This document shows, one piece after another, positions 11,947 to 22,445 of a stretch of 64,000 bases of DNA (positions are counted from its first letter, which is position 1; every line of letters starts with the position of its first letter). Below the pieces are notes generated by a model, which ran no database searches, was not told where the DNA came from, and saw only the letters and a program-made list of their open reading frames with translations. The DNA comes from Mytilus edulis (Eukaryota; Mollusca; Bivalvia; Mytilida; Mytilidae). The position numbers were made by a program, and so were the translations under genes. The stretch covers positions 79,115,592 through 79,179,591 of the forward strand of contig NC_092345.1 of the NCBI RefSeq assembly GCF_963676685.1, in the 5' to 3' direction.

Positions 11947-13912
11947 ATGGGAATATCACACTTGTGTTTCTTTTGCCTTATTTATTTGATTTCATCAAGA
12001 AATGTTCCTATCAATGAAAGGAGTATTATAGGAAATTTAGGTAAGTTTCGATAATTTAACTAGCGCTCATGCATGATTCTATTAACTGAATCTACAAGTA
12101 CAAAGAGAAGTTTTACCAGTTACCTTTTTATTTATTTCGCGAGCAAGACCTTCCAATCATGGACGGATCCAAAACTCTTTTTTTTCGAAAAAGTGGTGAG
12201 GGACTCGAAAAAAAATAAAGAATTAGAAGGGGATGATAAGAAGCAGTAAGTTGACTTTTTAACAATAAATATTTTGAGACTTAGAGCGACAGTAGGATCT
12301 AAATGCAGCCCGATCTTATTAGTTACATAGTGCGCTTGTGACAGTATACGTTATATGTTATATGCATTTCCCTCAGTTTTAGTTTGTTACCCCGATTTTG
12401 TTTTTTGTCCATGGATTTATGAGTTTGAACAGCGGTATACTACTGTTGCCTTTATATATGGAATTTACTGACCCCATATATATCGTATTAGGTCACTAGC
12501 ACACTATGTAACGAATTTATCTTAGCGATTATCTTAACATGTGATTTTTAGACTAGTGGCCTATAAAAGTGATCACGTCTTCAATACTGTTAGTATTATG
12601 AACCAACTTCCATAGGTCTATTAAAAACAAATGCCAACAATAACAGTTTGTTAGCTTTAAATGTGTTGTATGGAATAAATTAGAATCGTTCATTATCCAT
12701 TTAATCGTCTGTTGAAACCTTTAAGATTTGTTTGTAACCACCGTGTTATTAAAAATCTGCATATTACTTCGTAATGAGATAATGTGTATGATATCTCAAT
12801 AATACCTCGTAACAAGAAAGTGAGTAGAACATCTGCATATTACTTCATAATGAGATAATGGGTATGATGTCTCAATAATACCTCGTAATAAGAAAGAGAG
12901 TAGAGTAATAAGAAAGAGAGTAGAGCACCTGCATGTTACTTCGTAATGAGATAATGGGTATGATGTCTCAATAATACCTCGTAATAAGAAAGAGAGTAGA
13001 GCACCTGCATATTACTTCATAATGAGATAATGGGTGTGATATCTCAATAATACCTCGTAACAAGAAAGTGAATAGGACATCTGCATATTACTTTGTAATG
13101 AGACAATGTGTATGATATCTCAATAATAACTCGCAACAAGAAAGTGAGTAGGACATCTGCATATTACTTCGTAATGAGATAATACAATGTAGGTATGATG
13201 TCTCAATAATACCTCGTAATAAGAAAGTGAGAATGACATTAAGCTATGTATAAATTAAAACCTCGTCATTTAAAAGTTGACATGACATATGCATAACACA
13301 TTGTAATGAGAAAATTGGCATGATATCTGCATAATATCTCGTTATGAGAAAGTTTGCATGACATCTGCATTACACCTGTTTATGAGAAAAAGATAGTAAT
13401 ATCTGCAGAATACCTCGTGATGAGAAAGTGGGCATAATATCTGCAGAATACTTTGTAATAAACTGAGTATGTTATGTTCAGAACTGACCGATTTGGATCA
13501 AAATATTATATATTCCTACTTTTGTATGAAAAACTTTTTTCTTATATCTTTTAATTGTTAGTCTTGAAACTTTAGTTCACGTAAGATCAAATTGTAATCG
13601 GTGATTCTTAATTACACGTTTTGATTATTTACAGCGCTGCCTACTCTGATATTACAGTTGTGTACGCACACCTCAGCATTTGATATGTATAGGTATATCA
13701 AGGCGTCAATCGCTCCGACCTATAGGACGTCAGGCTACATACAGAACCCGCTGGACTGCACTCAACAGCTTACGGATTTAGGTACAGCATGGAGAACTTG
13801 CATGGCCATTAATTTAGGGCCATTATGTGTCAGCGACCCCAACTGTTTTGTCTTACAGCCAAGGGGAATGCCGTGTGTTTTCAATATCAGTACATTTCAA
13901 GCTACACCCTGA
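11947..13912 (+). CDS. CRP1: small putatively secreted cysteine-rich protein, two coding exons
   Basis: The exons are 11947-12040 and 13635-13912, joined at a phase-1 intron (donor G|GTAAGT, acceptor ATTTACAG). The predicted product is about 123 residues. It opens with a hydrophobic leader (MGISHLCFFCLIYLISS), consistent with a signal peptide. The C-terminal part has cysteines in the pattern C-x10-W-x-T-C-x8-C-x2-D-P-N-C-x9-C, and an additional cysteine lies about 32 residues upstream of the block. The same block occurs in CRP2 and CRP3, which also share the phase-1 intron just after the leader. A TTTTTCAG precedes the ATG, so a 5' UTR intron is likely. The intron carries a 76-bp minisatellite. 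I recognise no named domain; a disulfide-stabilised secreted peptide is an inference from leader and cysteines. The spacing conservation across three genes is the main reason to believe it is real. Confidence 0.75.
12757..13465. repeat. 76-bp minisatellite inside the CRP1 intron
   Basis: Units starting CTGCATATTACTTCGTAATG recur at 12757, 12833, 12929, 13005, 13081 and 13157, mostly exactly 76 bp apart. The 96-bp step before 12929 contains a 20-bp internal duplication. Each unit has TGATATCTCAATAATACCTC. From about 13290 to 13465 the array degrades into shorter ~47-bp units with ATCTGCAGAATACCTCGT. Several units contain AAAGTGAGTA, which resembles a splice donor, but no exon frame accompanies them. 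Confidence 0.9.
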
Positions 13913-13999
13913 TTATCTTGGGTACCGGGATGATACATTGATTCCGATAGTGCATTATCATATTTTGTTTCCATTATTTAATGGAATATTATTAGATTT

Positions 14000-14005
14000 A
14001 ATAAA
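14000..14005 (+). terminator. Candidate polyadenylation signal of CRP1
   Basis: AATAAA lies 88 nt downstream of the CRP1 stop codon (TGA at 13910-13912), in AT-rich sequence. It is the first canonical hexamer after the stop. Not proven. Confidence 0.5.
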
Positions 14006-14298
14006 AATAATTTTATTGTAAACTGATTTATATAGAATTAAAGATACTCAGTTTTGTTTAAAAGACTGGCGACTTCAAATGATCAATGTAAAATCATAAA
14101 GTTTGTCTGACTGCTTATACCTCTACTTAAGGTGTCAGACTGCTTATACTACTACTTAAGATGTCATACCACTAATTTACCCACTCCAATTTAATGTAGC
14201 CTTACAATGACACAAACATGTTTTTTAACAAATTCATTTGAAAATTAAATTATAGCCCAAACAAAAAGAGAAGGAGAGAGGCATCGTCCATATATGTA

Positions 14299-15640
14299 AG
14301 ACTCAGATCGACGTCCGGTCTCTAATCGACGTCCGTTCCTCAAATCGACGTCCAAATCTGACATCACAATAAAATAACATTCCAAATCGACGGCCAATTT
14401 TATGTACCTCAAAACTCAAATCGAGGCTTCTAATTTTTGACTCCCTCGACGTCCGTTTTATGGACTTTTGTTGCAAATCGACGTCCAATTTTTGACTTCT
14501 CAAATCGACGTCCGGTTTATGGACTTTTGTTGTAGTGAATTCACATCTTTATTAAAGGATGGGTTAAACATAAAACTAAAATTCGTTTAACGGAAATTAT
14601 AAGACCAAATCATAATACTTTTCAACAATTAGCCGTAGATCTACGTTTTTTTTCTTTCTTTTGTTTGAGTCTGTATACTGCCGTCTAGATGTATTTCGAT
14701 TATCTTTGTTTTTGGGTTGTTGTCTCATTGTTGTACAATGTATACCCACATTTATTTTCTCGTAGGTCGAGAATATGAACATCTTTCACCAAAATATTAC
14801 TACGCATGTAACATGACGGTACCCAAACTGCACCTATTTTAACGGGTTTTTCACATACGTTTATTGATCAAATCAAAAGTTTCCATTTTGTATTTATTTT
14901 GTAGATGTTTCCGTATTTACTATATAATAGTCCCACCAATTAAATTTTGAATGCATTTTGAATCATAGGAAAATGGGTTTTAACCGACCCCCAAACGATC
15001 CATGATTCTGAAATGACGAGTACCCAAATTGCATCCATGCTTAAATTCACATCCTTAAAAATCGAAAAAAAACCCAGATGTTTTATTATATTTCTTCAAA
15101 TATTTAGAATAATTTGACATTAGTCTATGCTTACTATTCATTTGATAAGAAATGGATGCTCGTAACATATTTTATTTGCTCATTTTTAAAAGATGACTTC
15201 TTGTGGACTTCGCATGGCGACGTTTCCGTACATTTTACTTTTTCCAGTGACTACTTCATCTGTTGATATCTACTGATCTCTACTGTGAACGTTTTGTGAT
15301 TATCTAAATATATTTTCCTATTTGAAAGACGAGCATAATATCAAATAATAAAAAAGTACAAATTGTTTAGTCCCTAATAAAAATGTAATTAATCAAAGAA
15401 TTAAAATATCGAAAATATTCAACTCATGACCGAACAACACTGATAATTAACTCATGCGCAACGCGCATTCGTGAACTAATGTGTTGTTCGGTCACTCGTT
15501 GAATATTTTTCTCTATTTGAATTCTTCGATTATTTATTCTATAATTGACATTGATTTGAGAACGTGACGTCAGGCCGTTGGACGTCGATTTCAGGAAACG
15601 GACGTCGATTAGAGACCGGACGTCGATCTGAGTCTAACAT
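14299..15640. mobile_element. Inverted-repeat element of CGACGTCC motifs, possibly a MITE or fold-back element
   Basis: The left end (14300-14353) contains ACTCAGATCGACGTCCGGTC, TCTAATCGACGTCCGTT and AAATCGACGTCCAA. The right end (about 15577-15635) is its reverse complement with few mismatches, giving terminal inverted repeats of roughly 54 bp. The left end extends as further TCGACGTCC motifs to 14530. The flanks (CATATATGTA and AACATATA) are themselves inverted, so a target duplication cannot be fixed. A second palindrome (ACCGAACAACAC / GTGTTGTTCGGT) lies inside at about 15405-15515. The minus-strand open frames at 14303-14503 and 14597-14782 show no transposase motif. It sits between convergent CRP1 and CRP2. 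Confidence 0.75.
15405..15515. repeat. Palindrome nested in the CGACGTCC element
   Basis: ATATTCAACTCATGACCGAA at about 15416 is mirrored by TTCGGTCACTCGTTGAATAT at about 15487. The loop includes ACTCATGCGCAACGCGCATT, which is partly self-complementary. It may be an older fold-back caught within the larger element. Confidence 0.6.
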
Positions 15641-15649
15641 ATAAAAATA

Positions 15650-15985
15650 AATGTAGTATGGTTGCCAATGGGAAATCGCTTCGCAAGATACCAAATGACA
15701 CAGAAATTAACATTTATAGGTCATCATACGGCATTCAACAGTTAACAATGCCCATATCGCATACATAGTCAGCTATAAAATGCCCCGAAATGACAAATGT
15801 AAAACAATTCAAACGAGAAAACTAAAGTCCTAATTAATGTTTAAAAAAAATAAACGAAAAACAAATATGGAACACAGCAACAAACGCCAACAATCGAATT
15901 ACAGGCTCATGACTGGGGCAGGTACATACATACAGAATGTGATAGTGTTAAACATGTAAGCCGGATGCCAACCCTTCCCCTAACC
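15650..15985 (-). repeat. Dispersed repeat, GTACGGCCTTCAACAAT family
   Basis: The sequence reads ATGGTTGCCAATGGGAAATC, AAATGACACAGAAATTAAC, TATAGGTCATCATACGGCAT, CGCATACATAGTCAGCTATA and TACAGGCTCATGACTGGGGC. Related pieces are at 42244-42400, 62950-63180 and 63467-63600 in the same orientation, and at 34270-34487 and 43430-43548 in the opposite one. It is short, has no open frame and is scattered in introns and spacers, so a SINE- or MITE-like element is likely; the class is not resolved. Confidence 0.75.
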
Positions 15986-16452
15986 TTAATTGGACAGTGG
16001 TTTAACAGTACAACATTATGAAGTAAGATTGTTGCTAAGACCTCCTTTTCATTCATTGATTGAAATTAACATTACATTGAATGAAGAGGTTTTACAATTG
16101 ATGAGGGACCCATATAAACTATTGTCCCTTTCATTGCGTGAACGTTGCATATCATTCTACCCGTGCCCTTTGTCGCTCTTTTGTGCGTCTGTGATGTAGA
16201 TTTTACTATTTTGAAATGACAAGGAGCATAATTGCTAGTGAAAAACTTTCAGTTAATTCCAACAGAAAAGATGAAAACAATTTAAGGTCAACAACATTTG
16301 GTTGATTACTATAATTCCCCAAAAATGTGAACATGCCAACTAAAGGTTTTTTTTATCTTTTTTTCATATTGCTGTGTGTGTGCAATTGAAATCCATTAAG
16401 TTCATATATATATTTTTTATATATTTAAATGACAAATAAATCAGAATTTCAT

Positions 16453-16458
16453 TTTATT
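16453..16458 (-). terminator. Candidate poly(A) signal overlapping the CRP2 stop codon
   Basis: On the minus strand the last codons read GTG AAA TAA A, so AATAAA is formed by the final Lys codon, the stop and one more base. If used, the 3' UTR would be only about 10-30 nt. CRP3 shows a comparable overlap with ATTAAA. Confidence 0.35.
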
Positions 16459-17160
16459 TCACACTGTTCAAATCCAAGAAACAAATATATTGACCAAAGA
16501 TGCATGACGGATTCATATTACACTCAGCTTGATCTAGGATGCTAGTGCATGTTTCCCATGCAATGTTCCTCTCTTCCAAACTTTGATTACAGGATTTACA
16601 GAATTTCCTGACTGGTACGACAGGTGGATTCGGAGGAAATGTCATGGCCAGATGAAACAAAACTGTAATAGATAAACTAGATTAAAAAAATGTCAAGTGA
16701 AAATGGCAGCCAAAAGTTTAGAGAAATAGCAATTATATGAAAATTATGGAACTTTTTTTTTTTATATTTGCATGTTTTAAATGCATTTACAATTATTTCA
16801 ATTTGATGTATATTTCGGAATTGATAAAATATTTCATTGCTCTGTTTACATAAAAGATTACATAATAACCCATAGGATCGTCACATTGCGTACCTTTTAA
16901 AAATCATAGTTTATTCTGTAAAATTCATTTCTTGATAACAGTATTGTATCTTATTTTACGAGAGAGAAAACAAAACCGAACAATTTACGCATAAAACAAT
17001 CATTACCATTTATCTCTCAGAATTCAGCCTTAATTTAATGTATACTAATTTATGATTGCATAAAAAATATACGTTTTATTTCAGTAACTGACTCGAATGT
17101 GTTTATTCAAAGAAAATACTAACCGCAAAACATGATGCTGAAAACAAGTTTTGAACCCAT
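16454..17160 (-). CDS. CRP2: small putatively secreted cysteine-rich protein, two coding exons
   Basis: On the minus strand the exons are 17160-17124 and 16662-16454, joined by a phase-1 intron (donor G|GTTAGT, acceptor TCTATTACAG). The product is about 81 residues. The junction completes a leader MGSKLVFSIMFCVLFHLAM, a convincing signal peptide that neither exon shows alone. The mature part starts TFPPNPPVVPVRKF and then has six cysteines: C-x2-C-x10-W-x-T-C-x8-C-x2-N-P-S-C-x6-C. The spacing from the second to the fifth cysteine is identical to CRP1. An acceptor (CTATTTTCAG) lies 16 bases upstream of the ATG, suggesting a 5' UTR intron as in CRP1. It is convergent with CRP1 and tandem with CRP3. 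Function unknown; a secreted disulfide-rich peptide is inferred. Confidence 0.75.
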
Positions 17161-17389
17161 CTTGCTTTTAACTATACTGAAAATAGATAGTGATAACACG
17201 AGGCAAATAAATCACATACAGTGTATACAATATCTGTTCTTAAAGTTTGAATAGTTTAAAAATACCACTCATATTTTAAATCCTAGATATAGAATATAGA
17301 ACAGTAAGTCGTACAAAACATGCATGACATATTTGTCACTGAACGTTGAGCAACCAACAACCAGTCAAACAATCAGTACAGTAAAGATG

Positions 17390-17690
17390 TGAGTAGCCAA
17401 AACATATATCAACAAAAATACCGATCTCTAAGGTGAAATTCATAATTAAAAACGCGGGAAATCCATTAAACCTGACATAACAAAAAAAAAACTATACCAA
17501 CCAACGAAACAAACCGTAAAACATCTGTTATATTCATTTCTGGATACAGATTTTTTTTTCTCGAAAAATTGTGAATTAAACCTGGTTTTATAGATAGCCA
17601 ATTTAAAACCTCTCACTTAATAATTCAGTTGTATTGACAAAATTGTGTGAGCAACCCAAACAGACATCATTGGTTAATGTGACAATAATT
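17390..17690. repeat. Dispersed repeat, AACGGAAAGTCC / CCTGGTTTTATAGC family
   Basis: Recognisable blocks include AACCTGGTTTTATAGATAGC and a CCAAACAGACATCATTGGTT tail. Relatives occur at 11135-11370, 35797-35985, 52905-53005, 58430-58672 and 60565-60630. Inverted ones lie at 33600-33785 and 51590-51720, with a tail piece near 18511-18550. This copy sits between CRP2 and CRP3. No coding potential. Confidence 0.7.
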
Positions 17691-20523
17691 GGCATCCTGT
17701 AGCAAAGTTATGTAATAAAACACAAAATATAGATAAACAACATAACATACTTGAAAAATCCAAACAAACATAAAAATAAATATATCAAAGATGATAAACG
17801 GCAAAATTGTCTCTGTAGTTGATATAGTAAAACATAATGACGAATAAACTCTTCCGATAAAGTACAACTTAAGTAAAATATAAATATAAGGGTATACAAA
17901 ATTAAAACATCACAATAAAAAAGATAAAAAGCCATGTCCGATTTTCAACTCTCGACTCAGCCGCGTAAGGAAACGACCAAAGCCAAAATCCCGATAAACA
18001 AATACCGAGTCATACGACAAAAAAAAATAATAATACAAAGACAATGAAGGAAATACGGCAAAGTAAAAATATGATACACATGCAACGTCATTACATAGAA
18101 TTTGAAACTAAAGACCATCCTGTTTTATTTGTAAATTTGAGTGGATATCTAACGACACATTCCACAGTACAAATAAAAATAACATGAATACATTTCTCAG
18201 TGAGTCTCAAAATAGGACTCAAAACTTTATTTTGGCATTTATATATAAGTTCAAATAATATTAATAATGAACATTTGTTCTTAGTTTGAAGTTGTTTAAA
18301 TGACCTGAACTCGTAGGAAACTTCATTCTCTCAAAACGTTAATCTTATACGAGAACGGACTGACGGTCAAAGTGTATTAGCGCATTCTTTAGAAAGGACA
18401 ACTCGAAAACAATTCTATACAGAAATGCACGGAAATAAACAAGAAACAAAATCTAAGCATATTTATAGCTAGCGTGTTATAAAAACCTCTCACTTCAACG
18501 CTTGTATGACAGTCGTTTAAAATTCCATTATATTGAGATGTTTCATACGGTTGTTAATTTTCTGCAGCATCTGTTTTTTTTTTATATTGCCTGCTAGTCA
18601 AATCCAGTATTTAGTAAATCAAATGTGAGCATAAATCATTTCATACTAAAGGTACTAAATGTTTTAAAAGTGTTGATGGCATCGTGGTTTTAACCAATAC
18701 CATTTTCATAAATGATAACATTTATCAGGAAATTTTTCTAGAAAGGAAACATCTCTTTTAACAATAACTGTTTGACTTTGAATGTATTATATCTATTTTT
18801 AAAGAACAAATAACAAAACACTTACCACTGAGTTTAGATAAGTATCCTGTTTCGTCTTGATGCGCAAGTACTTTTTATAAGATGTATATATAATGAACAA
18901 GCAATGTTTTACTGTTGGATTGACGTGATCAACAAGCAAAACAAAGTAACAGATTCTCATTTGAATATCGACTTATATTTTTAAGCTGTTCGTTATATTT
19001 CAGTTTATTGTAAGTTCCAACAGATTTAAAAAAAAAACAAAAAAAAAACAAAAAAAAACAACATATCTTTAATATATTTGTTGGAGGATTTCTTTTCAGA
19101 CTTCATGGTATAGGTCATAATTTAAAAAAAAATTTAAGTGGTACGCTTGAGCCAACAATTTAACTTAAGTTTTGAGAACCACAAATAATTTTAATTATTT
19201 TTCACGTAAATAGTTAAAAGTAGTGATGGAAATAACACCGCACTGAGTTATAGAGTTATCTCCCTTATGTATACATCGAGTGCTGACTTAGACAAGGATT
19301 TGTATATTACTATTCAATCCTTGCCTTAGAATTTTTTGAATTTTGGGTCTTCGGTGCACTTCGACTTCGTGCTAAGTTCTTGACTATTTAGGTTCGAGTG
19401 TCACTAGTAGGTATTTTGTGCATGGACGAAGTGCGCAACTGGCGTGCTATATTTAATCATGATATATATGATGGGTTCATTTGAATGAGATCTTTACAAG
19501 ACTATTCTTAATTCATTTATCAATTGAATGTATATGTTCACTGACCAATAACGTTTTCTTCAATTATTAAAAGTAAAAGTACCATTTCCCAAGAGAATGG
19601 AATTAATCATTTTATTCTGTTCTTTGCTTCCTTATTTTGCTTTTTTTTTTATATATCTAATAAAAGGTTTTTAAAAATAACATGGATTGTTATAATCTTT
19701 TCGACTGTTAAATGAAACAACGAATTGAAGTGTGCATATTTTTTTTTAGAGTTAGGCTCGTAATTATATGCATCTTTTCCAAACAAAAACGTTCCAATAT
19801 CAACGGTGTTTGTTCATATTCTAAAGATCATTGACCAGAGATGTTCTTTTGTTATATTGTAATCGGCAGTGAAGAAAGTAATGAATGGTATCTTCAATAG
19901 GCTAATCGCATAAGAAACCATTCACTAAATGCATCTTGTTTATATCAACATTAAGGGAAATTCATTGGTGCCTTTGCCTTGATTGAAATAATGTATTTTT
20001 TTTTTTTTGCAAATCACATTCACTCAAAAACCAGACATCAACAATACAAATTACATTTTACTAACTGTCCGTCATTTCAATGTGCATCTTTTACATATTT
20101 GGCATTTTAACATATTCAGTGGTATTTTATGTTTAAATTGCATATTTTGTTAAGAACTAACTTGTTAACTATCGAGTCAATATTTTCCATGCCTTCGTGA
20201 AATTAAAACATTCATTGTACGCACTTTCTCTTCAAAGTATGTTTGCAACTAGAACCCTAAAATCAAAATAAACTGTCAATCTAAACTTGAAAAACACAAA
20301 CAAATAAGTTATTCACATATATCAACATACTACATGATTATATATAATTCATATTTTAGATGTTGAATAATTAATTTGATTCTAAATATAAATGTAGTTA
20401 AACAGCTGTCTTGTTCTCAACAATTGGTCAAGTAATCGAGACTTTCATTCTAGAAACCTTGGTCATTGTAAAAGAAGATCTTGTCACATATCTGAATAAT
20501 GTAAGTCTTTACATGTTATATTG
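17691..20523. other. No gene seen; intergenic DNA between CRP2 and CRP3
   Basis: No supported exons. The stretch is AT-rich with poly-A and poly-T runs (for example 19025-19065) and repeat fragments. The segment 19290-19455 (GGGTCTTCGGTGCACTTCGAC) is a diverged relative of the repeat at 23935-24285. The overlapping minus-strand open frames at 17667-17935 are hydrophobic but rest on low-complexity AT-rich sequence and have no splice or paralogue support. Confidence 0.5.
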
Positions 20524-20529
20524 TTTAAT
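20524..20529 (-). terminator. Candidate poly(A) signal overlapping the CRP3 stop codon
   Basis: On the minus strand the sequence TGATTAAAC places ATTAAA, a common variant hexamer, so that its first base is the last base of the TGA stop. Compare CRP2, where AATAAA overlaps the stop. Confidence 0.3.
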
Positions 20530-21315
20530 CAAATAACTGGGAGTGGTTCAGCTAAAAAGCAGACTGACAGGGCATTTTCGAAAGTACATTGTGGATTCGT
20601 CATACTGTTACATGCAGCTTCTTCTTCAATTGCAGCACAGGTTAACCATTGTTGATTCCGGTCCATCACGGGTTGCATACAGTTTTCCTCCGGAGGTGGT
20701 ACGGTTGTTTTAGATGGCCAATGGCAGTATGCTGAGGTCAAAACTACCATGCATGAATCTGTAGAGGAAGACTTACATCAATTAAAAGGCAAACATGCTG
20801 TAAATCTTGCACATCTTTTTAAAATGTATAAGTTTAAAATATACAGGTTTACATATCATGTTGGATTAACACCAAATAGTCAGCAAGCAAAACAATAAAA
20901 CTCATTTTAGTTTAGAAACGAGGATCTAACTACATTTCATAACATCGCAATTACAGACCCCAAAAACACAAGCAATAAAAAATGTAATATCATGAGAATC
21001 CAGTCTTTGATCTCTTATTAGTCGGTGTTTTCTTCTTTATTCAATTTTTAAACAAATATAAATTGCTGGTTTTATCTAGTTTGAAATCAAAATGTGTCCC
21101 ATATTTGTATTCATATAAAGTTCTGAAAAAATAAAACGAATTATAGAATACCATAGTGATATTTAGCTACAATGCAATATTGAAGAAAATTTATGCTGTT
21201 AATCCGTAAAAGGGGACTACAATTTATGAAAAAAGAACACGCGTAAAATGAAACTGTTCTAACTGCTTACCATATACTATAAAGACAACAAATAAGTTGC
21301 TAATCTGGAATTTCC
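20529..21315 (-). CDS. CRP3: small putatively secreted cysteine-rich protein, 5' end incomplete
   Basis: On the minus strand the exons are 21315-21271 (acceptor CTATTTTCAG, donor ATG|GTAAGC) and 20758-20529 (acceptor CTTCCTCTACAG), joined in phase 1 as in CRP1 and CRP2. The join gives a hydrophobic leader (KFQISNLFVVFIVYDSCMVV) followed by six cysteines: C-x14-C-x10-W-x-T-C-x8-C-x4-N-P-Q-C-x8-C. No in-frame ATG lies in the 45-nt exon, so the start codon must be in a further upstream exon that I could not place, or the leader exon is not used and translation starts at the internal Met. The C-terminal exon is well supported by the shared cysteine block; the leader exon is supported by splice sites, hydrophobicity and matching intron phase. 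Confidence 0.6.
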
Positions 21316-21519
21316 CTGAAAATAGAAGAAAACACTTTGAAAATAAAATATTTCGGTGTTAGTGTTTATGATTTTGAAAAGTTTATTACCAAAAAAAAAT
21401 GTATTTGAAAACTGCAAAGTTGATAAGAACTATTATGCCTTTTAGTAAAATCATCCCTTCATTGTCTTTCATTTTTTACAAAATGTATGTTTTTTTTTTT
21501 TACATTTGCTAGAGGTATA

Positions 21520-21838
21520 AGGGGAGGGTTGAGATCTCAAAAAACGTGTTTAACCCGCCGCAATTTTGCGCCTGTCCCAAGCCAGGTGCCTCTGGGTACT
21601 GTTAGTCTTGTATGATTTATAATTTTAGTTTCTTTTAAAGTTCGGAGTTGAGTATGACTTCCATTATCATTAAACTAGTACACAGTTTGTTTAGGGGCCA
21701 GCGGAAGAACGCCCCGGGGTGCGGGATTTTTTCACAGTATTGAAGACCCATTGGTGGACTTCGGCTGGTTGTTTTCCACTCTTTGGTCTAGTTGTTGTCT
21801 ATTTGACACATTCCCCATTTCCATTCTCAATTTTATAA
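21520..21838 (+). repeat. Dispersed ~320-bp repeat, copy 1
   Basis: It starts at GAGGTATAAGGGGAGGGTTG and passes GCGCCTGTCCCAAGCCAGGT, GTTTAGGGGCCAGCGGAAG and TTGTCTATTTGACACATTCC, ending CCATTTCCATTCTCAATTTT. A full second copy is at 40310-40628 and partial copies are at 29971-30043, 36131-36290, 45578-45745 (inverted) and 52035-52125 (inverted). It is short and non-coding, hence SINE- or MITE-like. I cannot see a tRNA-type promoter box in it. Confidence 0.8.
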
Positions 21839-22039
21839 TTTTGGTAAGCTTATAGACTTACATATTGTAGACAAATTGTGGATCTGCTCGGTGTTTTTGT
21901 GTTTTTGTACAACTCGCGATAACCCAATGGCCGGGTGTTTTGAATTTATCCGTATATTTGTAGGTCCGCTGAGTATTAGTATTTTTGCCGGTTTTGGTAT
22001 ATTTTAGAGAATCGGAGGTCGTTTATGTCGTAAATCAGC

Positions 22040-22445
22040 TTGATGTTTTTTACGGTTTGCTAGTGCAATTGTAGATCCACATAGTGTTTTTCATGGGTTG
22101 CTAGTGCGCTTGTATTAAACCCACATGGTGTTTTTCATGAGTTGCTAGTGAGCATGTATTTTAAAATCCACATGGTGTTTTTCATGGGTTGCTAAACATT
22201 GCGCTTGTATTAAATACACATGGTGTTTTTCATGGGTTGCTAGTGTGCCTGTATCAATTCCACATGGTGTTTTTTTCGATAGCTAGTACATTTGTAGATC
22301 AGCATGATGTTTTTGTCAGTTGCTAGTAGTACATTTGCAGGTCCGCAAGATGTTTTTGCCAGTTGTAAGTCCATATGTAGATCCGCTAGATGTGTTTGTC
22401 AGTTGCTAGTACACTTTTTGATCTGAACGATACTATATCCTTTGC
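22040..22445. repeat. Minisatellite with GGTGTTTTTCATGGGTTGCT units
   Basis: About eight imperfect units of roughly 42-55 bp follow each other. Each contains a version of CACATGGTGTTTTTCATGGG, then TTGCTAGT and a variable tail such as GCGCTTGTATTAAA. Unit similarity falls toward both ends, as expected when an array is homogenised in its middle. Confidence 0.85.

Noticed and set aside
12757..13465. CRISPR-like regular repeats
   Set aside because: Units are adjacent without unique spacers and lie in a eukaryotic intron; this is a minisatellite.
14303..14503. Minus-strand open frame of 66 residues
   Set aside because: Made entirely of the CGACGTCC motif array at the end of the inverted-repeat element.
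17667..17935. Two overlapping hydrophobic minus-strand open frames, possible membrane protein
   Set aside because: AT-rich low-complexity sequence, no splice consensus or paralogue; hydrophobicity follows from base composition.
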